64,000 nucleotides of DNA from Drosophila pseudoobscura. Its lineage: Eukaryota > Arthropoda > Insecta > Diptera > Drosophilidae. This document shows positions 1 through 13,600 of this stretch, piece after piece (positions within the stretch are counted from its first letter, which is position 1; the number at the start of each line of letters is the position of its first letter). A program made the translations under genes and the position numbers. Below the pieces are notes generated by a model, which saw nothing but the letters and a program-made list of their open reading frames with translations, did not search any database and was not told where the DNA came from. Location of the stretch: the NCBI RefSeq assembly GCF_009870125.1, contig NC_046681.1, positions 28,170,001 to 28,234,000 of the forward strand. The letters are read 5' to 3'.

Positions 1-8
1 GCCGCTGA

Positions 9-3000
9 ATGATAGCTCTGAGTGCATTGTTAACCAAGTACACGATCGGTATTATGAGCAATCTAAGCAATGGCAATCCTCAACAGCAACAGAACCAGCA
101 ACAGCAGCAGCCACCAAATGCAGCAGCTGCAGCAGCAGGCCAGGGGAATGCTGTGGGTGGGGGCGCGGGTGTGGGCATAGAGCTGCCAGCTCCTGCTCCG
201 CCAGGACTGGGGGCTGCCGTGGGCGTGGTGGCAGTCCAGCGGCAACGTCTGCTGCAGCAGGCGCAACAGAACACCGCTGCCGAGGGCAGTGGCCTGGAAC
301 GAGGAAGCTGCCTGCTCCGCTATGCTTCGCAAAACTCCCTGGACGAGAGCTCCCAGAAGCACGTCCAGCGGCCCAACGGCAAGGAGCGCGGCACAGTGGG
401 ACAATACAGCAACGAGCAGCACACAACCCGCTCCTTCGATGCCATGAACGAGATGCGCAAGTAAGAAAAACTACCAAGTGATGTGGACAGGTGGATTAGT
501 CGCTTGACTTTTGGCCCAAAATCTAAAAAATATGTACATATAATCACTGCAAATGTCAGACGATCGTCTCGGCATCCCATCCCATCCCATTCACATTCCT
601 ACTCGCATTCGCATTTTGCATATTTGCGCAGTTGATTTCTGTTTGTCTATTTGCCTACACATATTTATTTTGTATAATATTTGCCCCCACCTTTTGTCAA
701 GGGGCCATTCGCATTATTATTATTATTATTATAATGGGTTGTATGCGCTGCTTTTTGGTTTCGCATTAGAGCACGACCTTGAACTTGCGGCGTATTGCCC
801 AACGATTTCTGTCGATTTGTTGTGGTTACGGCTTCCGCATCTCTACATTTGGTTGACTGGAAAACTACCCGATGGCCAGAAACCCAGAAACCAGTTTCCA
901 AACCAAATCCACTGTGGTGTCAGAGCCAAAAGTGAATGTGTTGTAACCTTAAGGTGAACGAACACGGGTTGAGCGTAGGATTCAAGCGGAGGACACTGGG
1001 AGTCAGATGAATCTGCATGTACATATAGGAAAGAGAATCAGCATGACTCTTGAGAAAATGTTTAGAATCATTCCCAAGGAATGCAGGAAAAAGAGGATTC
1101 AATTCAGCAGAAAACGGGAAGATAAACAGAAATCTGACAACATCATTGGTGCAGGAAGAGACACAGAGAATGAAGGCTTCACCAAGATCAGTTTCATTTA
1201 AAAAAGTGTAAATAAACATCTGGCTTTACTCCAAACAAAAAATAGCGATATCATTCGTATTGATTAAACCACTTGACACCTAATAATGCTCACGGTTTCT
1301 TTGTGTCTGCTTATTTTGCTTATTCGCAGACAAAAACAACTCTGTGATGTCATATTGGTGGCCGATGATGTAGAGATTCATGCACATCGCATGGTATTGG
1401 CCTCGTGCAGTCCCTACTTCTATGCGATGTTCACCAGCTTCGAGGAGTCGCGCCAGGCGAGGATCACACTACAGAGCGTGGATGCACGAGCACTGGAATT
1501 GCTCATCAATTATGTGTACACCTCGACGGTGGAGGTGAACGAGGATAACGTGCAGGTCCTGCTGACGGCAGCCAATCTGCTGCAGCTTACGGATGTGCGG
1601 GATGCCTGCTGTGATTACCTGCAGACCCAGTTGGATGCCAGCAATTGTCTGGGCATACGCGAGTTTGCCGATCTTCATGCCTGCGTGGAGCTGCTCAACT
1701 ACGCGGAGACCTACATCGAAGAGCATTTCAAGTGAGTTTCAAGATTATGTTTCATGTCGGAAATATGGAACTATAGAGCAAGCAATCACAGACAGACGAG
1801 ATGCGATAAGGTTTGGCATGTTACCGAATGAATGCTCCTTGAGATTTTGTGCAAAATCAGAGTAAAGGTCAGCCCTATATTTAGTCGTTTTGAAACCAGT
1901 TTAGATTTCTTTATATATTTCATTAAGTGTAAGAGATTGACCGGTTTATTATATTTGCCATTAATTGCATCTCAATCCCATATTCCGCCGCTGAACATTT
2001 ATGCCCCAATTCACCAGCTGCTTTATTTACGATTTGCCTTTGCATTTGCCTTTTCTGCAGTGATGTGATCCAGTTCGATGAGTTTCTGAATCTCTCGCAC
2101 GAGCAGGTTATCAACCTGATAGGAAACGATCGCATTTCGGTGCCCAATGAGGAACGCGTCTACGAGTGTGTGATCGCCTGGCTGCGCTACGATGTGCCCA
2201 TGCGGGAGCAGTTCACCTCGGCCCTGATGGAGCATGTGCGCCTGCCGTTCCTGTCCAAGGAGTACATTACCCAGCGTGTGGATAAGGAACTGCTGCTGGA
2301 GGGTAATATCATATGCAAGAATCTGATCATAGAGGCCCTCACCTACCATCTGCTGCCCACGGAGACGAAGTCGGCTCGCACAGTGCCTCGAAAGACGGTG
2401 GGCATGCCGAAGATCTTGTTGGTGATTGGCGGTCAGGCACCCAAGGCCATACGCGCCGTCGAGTGGTACGATCTGCGCGATGAGAAGTGGTACCAGGCTG
2501 CCGAGATGCCCAATCGTCGCTGCCGCTCCGGATTGAGCGTGCTGGGCGATAAGGTCTATGCAGTGGGTGGCTTCAACGGCGCACTGCGGGTCCGCACTGT
2601 GGATGTCTACGACCCGGCCACCGATCACTGGGCCAGCTGCTGCAACATGGAGGCTAGGCGATCTACGCTGGGCGTGGCTGTGCTGAACGGCTGCATCTTT
2701 GCCGTGGGCGGATTCGACGGCACCACCGGACTCTCCAGCGCCGAGATGTACGACCCAAAGACTGATATCTGGCGATTCATCGCCTCCATGTCCACGCGTC
2801 GCAGTTCCGTGGGTGTGGGCGTCGTTCATGGCCTGCTCTATGCCGTAGGCGGCTACGATGGCTTCTCCCGCCAGTGTTTGTCCTCCGTGGAGCGTTACAA
2901 TCCCGACACAGACACCTGGTCTGCCATCGCCGAGATGACTTCCCGTCGCAGTGGAGCTGGCGTGGGAGTGCTGAACAACATCCTGTACGCGGTGGGGGGC

Positions 3001-3273
3001 CACGATGGCCCCATGGTCCGCAAATCCGTTGAGGCCTACGACTGCGAGACGAACACCTGGAGCTCTGTGTCGGACATGTCCTACTGTCGCCGCAACGCCG
3101 GAGTAGTGGCCCACGAGGGGCTGCTCTATGTGGTCGGTGGCGATGATGGAACCTCCAATTTGGCCTCCGTGGAGGTGTACTGCCCGGAGTCGGACAGCTG
3201 GCGGATCCTGCCCGCTTTGATGACCATTGGACGCAGTTATGCGGGCGTCTGTATGATCGATAAGCCCATGTGA
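9..3273 (+). CDS. kel: Ring canal kelch protein, ORF1 (BTB-BACK-Kelch, 688 aa)
   Basis: This is the first reading frame of kelch, an actin-organising protein of ovarian ring canals and a substrate adaptor for Cullin-3 ubiquitin ligase (known for the family). Exons are 9-460, 1330-1731 and 2061-3299; introns have phases 2 and 2. The N-terminal 150 residues are Gln/Ala/Gly rich. A BTB domain covers about residues 150-265 (CDVILVADDVEIHAHRMVLA), then BACK to about 375, then six Kelch repeats at about 400-687 with the usual double-Gly and Y/W spacing (AVGGFDG, AVGGYDG, AVGGHDG, VVGGDDG). The start MIALSALL at 9 matches the D. melanogaster protein as I remember it and gives 688 residues, the length I recall for ORF1; a second in-frame ATG lies at 54. 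The frame stops at UGA 3271 but exon 3 runs on with an open frame. The 5' UTR and promoter lie left of the window. Confidence 0.97.
461..1329 (+). other. kel intron 1 (869 bp)
   Basis: The donor is GTAAGA at 461 and the acceptor CGCAG ends at 1329. It contains an (ATT)n run at about 713-733 and CCCAT repeats near 571. I see no gene in it. Confidence 0.9.
1732..2060 (+). other. kel intron 2 (329 bp)
   Basis: The donor is GTGAGT at 1732 and the acceptor TTCTGCAG ends at 2060. I see nothing else in it. Confidence 0.9.
3271..3273 (+). promoter_or_regulatory. kel: Readthrough UGA stop codon separating kel ORF1 and ORF2
   Basis: The context is CCC ATG TGA ATG GAA. The same reading frame continues without a stop for 818 codons across three further introns whose phases all fit. 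In D. melanogaster kel this UGA is suppressed in a tissue-dependent way to make a long Kelch protein (established). Here the arrangement, including the residues just before and after the stop, is preserved. The base after UGA is A, not the C that favours high-level readthrough, so any stimulation probably depends on other local sequence or structure; that last point is inference. Confidence 0.93.
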
Positions 3274-5918
3274 ATGGAAGAGCAGGGTGCATTGGCACGG
3301 TAAGTGAACCCATCTAATTTGAACGAATTCTGAGTCCTGAACTTGAGTCTAATTTTGCGTTTGATTACAGACAAGCGGCTTCGCTGGCCATCGCACTGCT
3401 GGATGATGAAAATAGCCAGGCTGAGGGGACCATGGAGGGTGCCATTGGTGGGGCCATTTATGGCAATATCCCACCAGTTGGAGCGGCTGCTGCAGCAGCT
3501 CCAGTCCAGCCATCGGCGGCCCCTCAGCCACCAAATCATCCGCACTACGAGAACATCTATGCGCCAATCGGTCAGCCCAACAACAATCAAATTGTGGCCG
3601 CCGCCAACGTCAATGCCCCTGCAAATGTTGAGGATGCTCAACAGCCACTCCAGCTGGCAGCCCAACCAGCGCCAACAGAAGCCAATGCCAACATTAATCC
3701 ACCCCCACAGCCAGGACCCTCACCACCATCGCCACAGCCACAGCCACAACCACAGCAGCTAGCACCAACGCCACAGCAACGCGCACTGCCCATGAAAAAC
3801 TATCGCAATGATTTATACGATCGATCTATAGCTGGTGCCGGGATCCTGGGCGCGAGCGCCGCTGCGGCGGCCTACGATGTGCCGCGTGCAGTGCGCTCAG
3901 GCCTGGGATACCGTCGAAACTTTCGCATAGATATGCAGAATGGTAAGAAGCAGCTTCAGGTAAATCTAGGAGAGAGTATACAATGTTTTCTTATCCGCCC
4001 TAGGCAATCGCTATGGAACCGGACTGCGTTGCACGCCGCTCTACACCAACAGTCGCTCGAATTGTCAGCGTCAGCGCAGCTTCGACGACACCGAATCCAC
4101 CGATGGCTACAATCTACCCTATGCCGCAGCTGGAACAATGCGCTATGAGAATATTTACGAACAGATACGCGATGAGCCCATCTATCGACCCACTGCCACC
4201 AACCGAGTGCCGCTATATACACGCCTCGATGTACTGGGGCATGGCATAGGACGAATCGAACGACACCTGAGCTCCTCCTGCGGCAACATTGATCACTATA
4301 ATCTGGGCGGCCACTACGCCGTGCTGGGACACTCGCATTACGGAACCGTTGGTCACATACGACTCAATGCCAATGGGGCAGGAGGCACGGCCGCGAGTGG
4401 AGGAGGAAGCAGCACTTGCAACGTGCCCAACTGCCAGGCGTATGTGGGGAGTGCTAGTGCCGCTGCTGCAGCGGCCGCAGCCGCTGGAATGGAATACGGC
4501 AATGTAAAGGTTCCCGTTAAGAACAGCGCCTCGAGTTTCTTTAGCTGCCTGCACGGCGAGAATTCGCAGAGCATGACCAACATTTACAAGACGACAGCAG
4601 CGGCAATGGCTGCCCACAACTCTCCGCTCACGCCGAATGTGTCAATGGAGCGTGCGGCACGGTCTGCCTCCGCTGGAGCCGCAGGAGCAGTCGTCGACGA
4701 TCCATCTGTGCCGGAAAGCGCTTCCAGTTCATCAGTGAGCAGTGCCACTCGCCCAACCGGAGCTATACCCAAGGTGAAGGCTGCCAGCAAGGCGGCCAAG
4801 GAGTCGGCAACTGCTCCTCCAATTGCTGGTCTAGATAAAAGTGGATCGACTGCGTCGGTAAAGAGCGGACCAACTGCGGCCGCTAAGAGCGTTTCAACTG
4901 CGGCCGTCAAGAGTGCTGCCCTGGCCAAGAAAACCACATCGACCACAGCCCGTTCGAGTTCTTCGGGAGATGCCAATGGGAATAACACTCTGAATCGCAT
5001 ATCCAAGTCCAGTTTGCAGTGGCTGCTCGTGAACAAATGGCTGCCACTGTGGATTGGCCAGGGACCCGATTGCAAGGTAGGATTCAACTTTAAACGACCA
5101 CCAAGGAGACTTACTCATAACTTTTCTTGTAGGTGATCGACTTTAACTTTATGTTTTCGCGTGATTGCGTTAGCTGCGACACAGCCTCCGTGGCCTCTCA
5201 GATGTCGAATCCTTATGGCACTCCACGCTTGGGGGGCTTGCCCCAGGACATGGTTCGCTATCAGAGCTCTTGCACTGGATCCTGTGCAGCATCGACTGCT
5301 TCCTCTACTATGCGTCGGGATCCAAATGCAGCAGCCCGTCCTCTTCACAGCACCTTGAGTCGTTTGCGTAGTGGAGCCGACAAGCGTAATCAGAATGGAG
5401 CGGCGGCATCAAATTATAGATACGAAGATCCCTCGTATGAGAATGTGCATGTTCAGTGGCAGAATGGATTTGAATTTGGACGCTCGCGTGACTACGATCC
5501 CACCTACCATCAGCGTCCTATGCTGCAGCGTGCCAGGTCCGAGAGTCCTACATTCAGCAATCAACAGCGACGCCTGCAACGCCAGGCGGCCCAGGCACAG
5601 CAGCAGGCACAACCATCTGCCGCGAAACAGGGGGATCCTTTCAAGAACTACAAACTGAATACGGAGAACAATAGTTTCAAGCCCAAGCCGCCAGTTCCAG
5701 TGGAATTGCCCGACGAACTCGAGGGCGCTGTGGGCGGTGCAGCTGTGGAAGTGTCTGTCGCGGAGGTCGAAGCGGAACTGCCTGGGGATCCTCCTGTCAA
5801 TTTGAGTGATAATGAGACTGAGACGACCAACAGTCAAAACAACCCTCAATGCTCTACCACCACCAGCAGCAGTAGTAGCATCGGAAGCCAGAATAATGTG
5901 AATGAACACCACGATTAA
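3274..5918 (+). CDS. kel: kel ORF2, readthrough extension (818 aa)
   Basis: This is the C-terminal extension of long Kelch, translated only if the UGA at 3271 is read through. Segments are 3274-3299, 3371-3942, 4004-5076 and 5133-5918, with phases 2, 1 and 0 all consistent and short introns of 71, 61 and 56 bp. The protein is largely low complexity (Ala, Gln, Pro, Ser runs) with conserved islands, for example HPHYENIYAPIGQP, DNYDVPRAVRSGLGYRRNFR-like and SSLQWLLVNKWLPLWIGQGP. Repeated Tyr motifs (YENIY, YENIYEQI, YENVHV) are visible. It ends NEHHD, close to the end of the D. melanogaster ORF2 I remember, and is some 30 codons longer because of extra Ala/Ser repeats. There is no recognised enzymatic domain. 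Its function in flies is not settled. Confidence 0.92.
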
Positions 5919-7618
5919 GATCGGATAAAGTTCACTTTGATTTTGAGAGCAGCTTTTAATTTTCTGTTTTATATATTTCATTTTTAATTTTGTGTTCATT
6001 TTCTGTCGTCACGCTGCTCCTCTCCTCAAAATTGGATCTCAAAAAATGAAAAATCAAAATCGAATCGACCAAAAAAGCGTTTAAATTCGAATCAAATTTT
6101 AAAATTTTATAAAATATTTATACTTAAGAGAAAAACTTTCCCATGGTAGAATTTGATAGCATTACATATGCATGTATTTATAAGGGGCAACATTTTGTGT
6201 AACCAGCCAAAGCTCAAGATCGAATATTATGTTGGATAATGTAGTTGTAGTTCAATGAAGAATTTTTGTGTCATAAGCGCCATATCAAGCACACACTACT
6301 CTCTATATATACCATACCACACTATACATGTCCAACACATTCTACCCACAAGCAATATGCATTTAATTATAATTTCACAAGTTCCAAATCATGTTCCACT
6401 GCCTAGACAAATTTCCATTGCATCTTAGGGCTGTCCCGTTCCAGCAGTCTTGGATATCCACTCCTTTTGGTTTAATCCATTTACGTATGCTAGGTTTCGG
6501 CTTTAAAATCATACAATACTCCACTAGAAAACCTATCTTTTAAGTCAATTAGAATTACAGGTATTATTTACATGCATATACTATATACATATGCCGTAGC
6601 ACTTATACACCCGCATATACATATAGAAGAATAGAATACTCCATTTATGATTATAATAACCATACTTACATGTGTATTGAGTTTAACTAATTCATAATAA
6701 AACTAGTTCAACGAAACACCAAAAAGATGAGCGCTACTCTGTATTTCTGGAAGATTTTTCTTTTTATTTTAACAAACTATTATAAAATTGCATGTTTCGT
6801 TCTCATTGCTTTTGTTTTGTTCATATACACAGATAGTACATTAAATATCAATATCATTAATGTCATTAAATTAAAAAATACAATATCTGCCTGTAAGATA
6901 TACTGGTACATATCTCTCTTTTTTGACCACGGAATTGTTTTCCAATCGGTTTAGCTGGATATGTTCTCGCTATGCCCTCTCTCATACGGATAGACCCAAA
7001 AAAGCATCAACATCGATGAGCGCTAATTGAATTTTGATAGTATATACGGGTATCTATGGTAGGTATACGCATATCTTTATAATTTTGTGTGAAAGTTTCG
7101 TTCGTTTGTTTATATTTTTGTTTGTTTGTTTTGGTTTGTGTTTCGTTTCGTTTCTATGTAATTCGAATATTACGTGAATGCTTATTCTTCACTCTTCATA
7201 TAGTTATAGTTATCTTGGTTTTTTCTCTTGCAATTTCTCGCTATGTCTACAAGCTTCGTTTAAATTGCTGATAAGTTCTTTAGGATTAGGTATAGTATAT
7301 TTGTTGCCGTTTTCTGTTGTTCTTCTGGTTGCTGTTGTAGTATACTTCGTTTCACCGCCTCGTTCAATGCTAAACTTAAAATGTACACAAGAAACTATCA
7401 ACTAAACTAGAGAAATGCTTTAAAAAATTAGCCCAGAACTATACAAAAACGCTTTAAGCGCCTCCTCCCTCTTCTCCATAATCCACTCGACTCAATACAG
7501 ACCTCACGCAAAAAAAAATTATATTTAGCTTTATGTAAGCCCATATCAAACTCCCCCACATGGTGACCCTCGTGGATCTGCCAGCACTCTCGGCCTGATT
7601 CCTCGTACGAGGCACTCT
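5919..7618. other. Convergent 3' UTR / intergenic stretch between kel and the FAS1 gene
   Basis: This is AT-rich sequence between two convergent stop codons (5918 and 7619). It should hold the 3' UTR of kel and that of the minus-strand gene. Open frames here are short and of non-coding composition, and I see no further gene. Confidence 0.7.
6696..6701 (+). terminator. Candidate poly(A) signal of kel
   Basis: An AATAAA lies about 780 bp after the kel ORF2 stop. It is the clearest plus-strand signal before the convergent gene on the minus strand. The cleavage site itself cannot be seen. Confidence 0.5.
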
Positions 7619-10600
7619 CTACTTGGGCAACTCATAGATCTGGACGGGCAACGCTTTTGGCGTGATGATCTCATCCTCAAAGTCCTCGTCATCGCCATGG
7701 ATGGCATAGTCGCCGCCATTGTGCTCGCTCTCGAACTCATTGGGCACGATCTCCACATCGCTGGGACGGGAAGTGCTGCGCGATCCTCCACCGGAGTCGC
7801 CGCCGTTTCGATTCGATCTCGTCTTGGTCGACTTGCTGATGAAGTCGCGGAGTATGTGCGAATAAAGGATGTCATCCAGATAGTACATGGTGCCCAGGTT
7901 GTACACGAATACCTCACTCTCCGTTATCTGGGCATTGTTGACGCTCGTATAGTTGCTGCCCGGGTTCCGAGTGATCTTTATGTGACCGCCGCCGATCGTT
8001 TCGTAGACCTCATTATCGCGCAGATCACGGTTGTAAAGACGGCCGCGTACAAAGTGATTTAAGAGCATTTTTATTCCCCGCTGAGAGGCCTAGAAAGTCA
8101 GAGGATTAGTAAGCCATATTTGCTTAAATTCGACCACGAATACTTACCATTACCTCATCCGAAAGTCTATCGAAACCAAGCTTCTCAAAGGCCCGATCCT
8201 CTGGCACAAAGAAGGTGTAATTGGCTCCTGAGATATGGGGAGCAATCTCTGCGTTGTTCAGATATCTTTTGGGAGGATTGAATAGAAGACATAGCCCAGC
8301 ATATCTCATATAATAACCCAACAAACTCCTTACCTAGTAATCTGGGTAAAGCGTGGATCTCTTTCCAGGGCCAAAAACGAATGCGACAAGAACTGAGCCC
8401 CAAACCAGGGGAATGCCAGCAACGGGGGGGTCTCCTTGTCCTTGTGCATCTGAAGGAGGAACAATATTACATTAAATCAAACACTAGAATTGGATAAGCC
8501 ATAACCGGGTTACCTGGTGCAATTTGGAGACGACGGCCTCGGTGACAAAGAGCACCTCCGATATAATGAACACCTGATTGCCGTTGGAGAGGGTGAAGTC
8601 GGACATAATGCTGACATTATTCACCGTGGGGGTGGCTATTCAAGGGGGAGCAAATAAGCAAAGAAGCCAAGGAGAAGAATGTTGTCATAAATTGAATTCG
8701 GAATATAATTTATGGGGCCACTTACGTTGGCCATGGAAGACGACATCATCACCGCCCATGGTGTGAACGACGACCTCGTCCATGTTCCTCACATCCGATA
8801 GTCGGAGGGGCCGCTGCATGGGCAGGAAATGATTGAGCAGCACCGTTTCGGTGAACTCTGGCACACTGAACGGATAGAAGCCCCAATCGATGGGATGCCA
8901 GCGCTGGAAGGCATTGTCCGAGGGTATCAGCACCGTATAGGCATTGTCATCCATTATGCGTGTCAGATTGCTTTTCGATAGAAAGTGTTGGAATACTTTT
9001 GTGCCTGTCTTCATGTTGGCCAAAAACGACATCAGCGGACTGGCCTTCGACTCCTTAATAATGGGCTCCACTTTGGCATGTGCATTCGTAATGTTCGGCT
9101 GCTCCAGCGGCTGAGGGTCGTTGTAGCGGCTATAAGTGGGATGGGCACAGATAGATGTGATATATATATAGATGGGATATATGTATATATGTGTATGTAT
9201 ATGGAGAGATTCGGCCTTTACCAGAGGCGGAAAAGGAAAATCTAAATGTGTGTGTGTTTGTGCAGAAAGTTGGACCAGCAAAAACTTTGTTTGCGGCCTG
9301 ATAAATTTCGCATGAGTGCACTTTTGACCGCAAACAAACTAGGACCAGGAGGAACTTAGTACTCGCTAGATAGCACCGCACAGTGGTTCGAGATAAGCCC
9401 CAAAGCTGCAGTTGCAGGTGCAGTGGCAGCTCTACAGCCCAATCAGTGGTCAAACTTTGAAAGACTTTTGTAGGATTCATAATAAGCTATTTATTTATTG
9501 CAGACCTACATAATTATCTAAATACATATTCATCTGTCTGTCAATCTATCTACAATATCAATCTCACTATTTTCCTACAAAGCATATATGGGTGGGTAGT
9601 ATATGTGGGAGATATATGCATGTGTAACTGATAGATCAACTTTAGCAACCACCAATTTGAATGGCCACCAAAATGCTCCTTATCAAACATGTCCATCTTG
9701 AATGAAAAGTATTCACAGTCACAGTTTTAAGGAGTTCAGATGGGAGTTGCCCCACTGTAGCGTAACGAAGGGCTGTACTCACTTGTTCGTTTCCTGTATG
9801 TTCCGCTTGGAGTAGGGCGACTTCCTATCGCCCAAATAACCATCAATTCCAATGGCCATCAAATTCTCATTGATACGCAGCTTGTAGAGTATTTGCTGTC
9901 CATTGAGTAGCCAAACATTGTTGTGGGACTTTTCCAATTTACGAAAAACGATTTTATGTCCGTTCCCATTGCCGTAGGACTCCTCCTCTTCCTTGCTGTT
10001 GGCCACACCGCTATAGCTGTCAAAGAGCTTCCCAGGCACCAAATGCTCCAACATGAACTCCTTCAGTCGCGGCTTCTCGATGGTCCGCACATCGATTTTG
10101 GGCACAATCAATGTATATGGGATATCTGCAATTAGAATCGGGCCATATACATACATACAGACACACAAATACAAGTACATAAAGTCGGATAGAAGAGATG
10201 GGATAGAGAGAGTTACTTGGGGAATTGCTCACTTAAAAATGTAAACTGTTTTCGTTTCATTTACCAGGCTACTCCTGAATCCCCTACCTGTCTGCATGCT
10301 AATCAAGTAATTAACTTTCGGCTGTGCTCGGGGCGTATGCCTTTTATTTTTGTTCCTTTTTGTGGGTGTGTACGAGTAATGCCAGACCAGAAGACTACCG
10401 TCTCCCGTCTCGGCAGGGGAATATGCTGGGCTAATTATATCATATTATTATGCGGCACGCATAAAAATACACATTGTTATGCTGTGCTGTGGTTGGAGGT
10501 ATTCGGGGAGGTATTCGCAATGATGCCTAATGAGGTAATAAGCTTTTAGGGTTCCGCCAAGTCACTACATTTTTGTACATGATTTTCTTTATCATTGCTA

Positions 10601-13600
10601 TTTCATTATTAATCAGTGTAATTATATTTAAATTGGATTTTTCTTTCATATTTCATATCTATTGGTTTTGTCCCTATGATCTCTATCATCTCTATGTAGA
10701 AGCTACGTGAATTGTTATTGATACTCCATAAAAAATTCAATTATTGCATTAGAAATATTTCAAATATATGTAAGAACTATTACATTGAAAGATTACACCA
10801 TCCATTTGCCATGCCTTGCCTATAGACTGTCAATTAGTTAAATGAAGTAGTTTTAGTTTATGATCAGCATTTGGACAGTTGAACGAAGCCATTCATCAAC
10901 GTCACACATTTTCCCCATTTTGGCCATCTGCGGAGTTGCCAAGGCTTCGAGAACTGTGTATAACCGAGAGCCAGTCTTACCATGTCCTGCCTAACGAGAA
11001 CACTGCAGCTGTTGCAAGTGCTGACATCGATTTCGGGCTGCAATATCTATAGATACGCTCCGAAAAAACGGGCATTTCAGCTGAGCTCCCAGTTGAATAT
11101 GGCCTTGGGAGTACTCCACGGCTTCTGGCTGGGACCTTGGCTACTGTTTATCTTGCTGATCGTCTCGGCCATGTTTATCTTTTTGTTCATAGACGTCTTG
11201 GTGAACTTGAAACCGAACAGTGACAGTGCTCTGAATCTATTTTACCTGGCGACTCGTTTCTTTTTACTCAATGATCCAATTTTCATAAGCTACATTATTG
11301 CCTATATCTATGTGTACCAGCGGAAGAGGATGCGGGACTTGCTGAACGGATTTGCGCGCATCTATTATAGATATAGAAGTATATGTGGACAAGGGCCCAC
11401 CATTAATTGGTGGCTCTTTCTCATGTACATTAGTAAGATGACTTCCATGACAATGCTGAGGAACTATTCTCTACTGGACAAGATTCCATTCTTCAGCCCA
11501 AACTCTATATTCAATACATTTTTACGCCGCTCAGGGATTCTTTTCGGGAGGATTCAGCCATTTCTGCTTGGGGTTACTGCCCACTTGGGTCTTCTGATCC
11601 TCTACTCTTGCTATATTCTGCCGCCATCCCGCCCCAACCACCGTCAGTTAATACCGCTGATTGATTACTATAAGAACCTGATTCAGTTGCGCAGAAGGTT
11701 CGAGCCTCTAATCAGACCCCTGATCTGGATCTGTATAATGGATGACTTCATTTTGTTCGTGATCACGCTCCATTTGTTCTTGTCTAAGGAGCCCAGCTCC
11801 CACTCAGTGGGTTACTACTTCTATACAGTTGTTTTAAACTTCTCCTATCCGCTGTGTCTTGTCCATGTCAATCTCGCTATCGACTCGGCCCAAAGAGAGT
11901 TTGGACAGTTCAAGAAAAACTGCAAGCCCGAGCGTCAGGTGAGTTCGGTGAATATGAAGAATATGTCGGGTTCTGTATTAACTTTCTGGTTCCATAGTTA
12001 CAGATGTTTTGGCTCTACCGATTGACTCTGCATAACGGAGCAGACAAGAGCGATTTGAATGTATTTCGCTTGAATCGTGGCCATATCTTGGAGGTCCTCA
12101 GTAAGGGCTTTACGTGGGCCATGTTTTCATATGGCATTTACGTGAATAGTAACGAATTTCTGAAGAATTATGAGAGGGTTAAGGAAAAGCGCCAGTAGCT
12201 GATTTTCAGTTTTTTTAATCCCAATGAATCATGTAATGAATTTGTAATTGTAATCTTTGCTATACTAGATTTACTATGAATTACATACATTTCTATCACA
12301 AATATTATGTATTATTAAACAGTCATATAGTGAACAAAATCTTTCGGATGTTTGTACCAATAAATATGGGAAAAAATTCTGAAGTCAGTGTATTAGGAAG
12401 GCCCTACCTCCCATCAATAATTTGTTAATAGCCTGGTCTATTAGGTAAATGAAGTTGTTCTCTTTTTACGATCAGCATTTGGACAGTTAAGCGAAGTCAT
12501 TCATCAACATCACACAGTCCCATTCCCCCATCTGGCCACCCTTTTTGTAGTTGCGGGAGCTTGGTAATCAGTTGGCCATGTCCTGTCTAACGTACATACT
12601 GCAGCTGTTGCAACTGCTGACAACGCTTTCGGGTTGCAAAATTTACAAATATGTCCCTCGGAAGCGTGCTTTTCGGCTAAGCACCCAGTTGAATTTTACC
12701 GTGGGAGTAATTCACACATTATGGCTATTCGTGATGTTCCTGCTTTACTTTATCTACTACTTCATGGAGTTCCTGGAGGCCCTTGCAGACCTGTGGCCTG
12801 CTACGGAGCGTTCCCTGAATGTGCTGTATATGACAGTGCACTTGTGTATACTCAATAAGAACTTTCTCATAAGTTACAGCATTGCCTATAACCATCAGCG
12901 GGAACAGTCGCAGGACGTACTCAACAGATTTATGCGGATTTTTGAAAGATAAAATAGAATATGCGGACAAGAACCTACGATCAACTGGTGGTTCTAATTC
13001 ATACATCTGATTCAGATTGTAACCATAATATTTTTGCCTTGACAACACGATTTTATTCCGTTCGTGGTACCCACTTCCAAGTTTTCAAAGCTTTTACGAG
13101 ACTCGGCGCTTCTTTTCGCCCTCCTTAAGCCCCTGCAGCTGTAGGCTCTTCTGATCCTCTACTCCTTCTATGGTCTGAATATATTGCGATCCCACAGACA
13201 TCAGTATATACACCTGATTGATTACCACAAAAATCTGATTAGGCTTCGCCAGAAGTTTAACCCTTTCATACGGCCCTTTGTGTGGATCTGCCTGATCGAG
13301 GAATTCTTTTTCATCGTGATCAGCTTCCTTTTGGTTTTGTACGACGAGAGATTGGCGGGCAAATTGATATATGGTTTAATTGCGGCATTGGGCTATCCTC
13401 TGTGTCTGATCTACATCAATATGGCCATCTATTCAGCTAAACGAGAGTTTGGCCGTTTCAGGGCCAACTTCAAGCCTCAGCGGAGGTGTTCTGTTCTTTC
13501 CTAACTTTCTGGCTTCTTAGATGCATATAATCTGGCTCTACCGATGGCCATGCAAAGCGGAGCGGACAAAGGCGAAATGAATGTCTTTCGCCTGAATCTC

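Noticed and set aside
2023-3114. 363-codon open frame antisense to kel
   Set aside because: It mirrors the Kelch-repeat exon, has low-complexity His/Gly-rich content and no independent support; a shadow of kel coding sequence.
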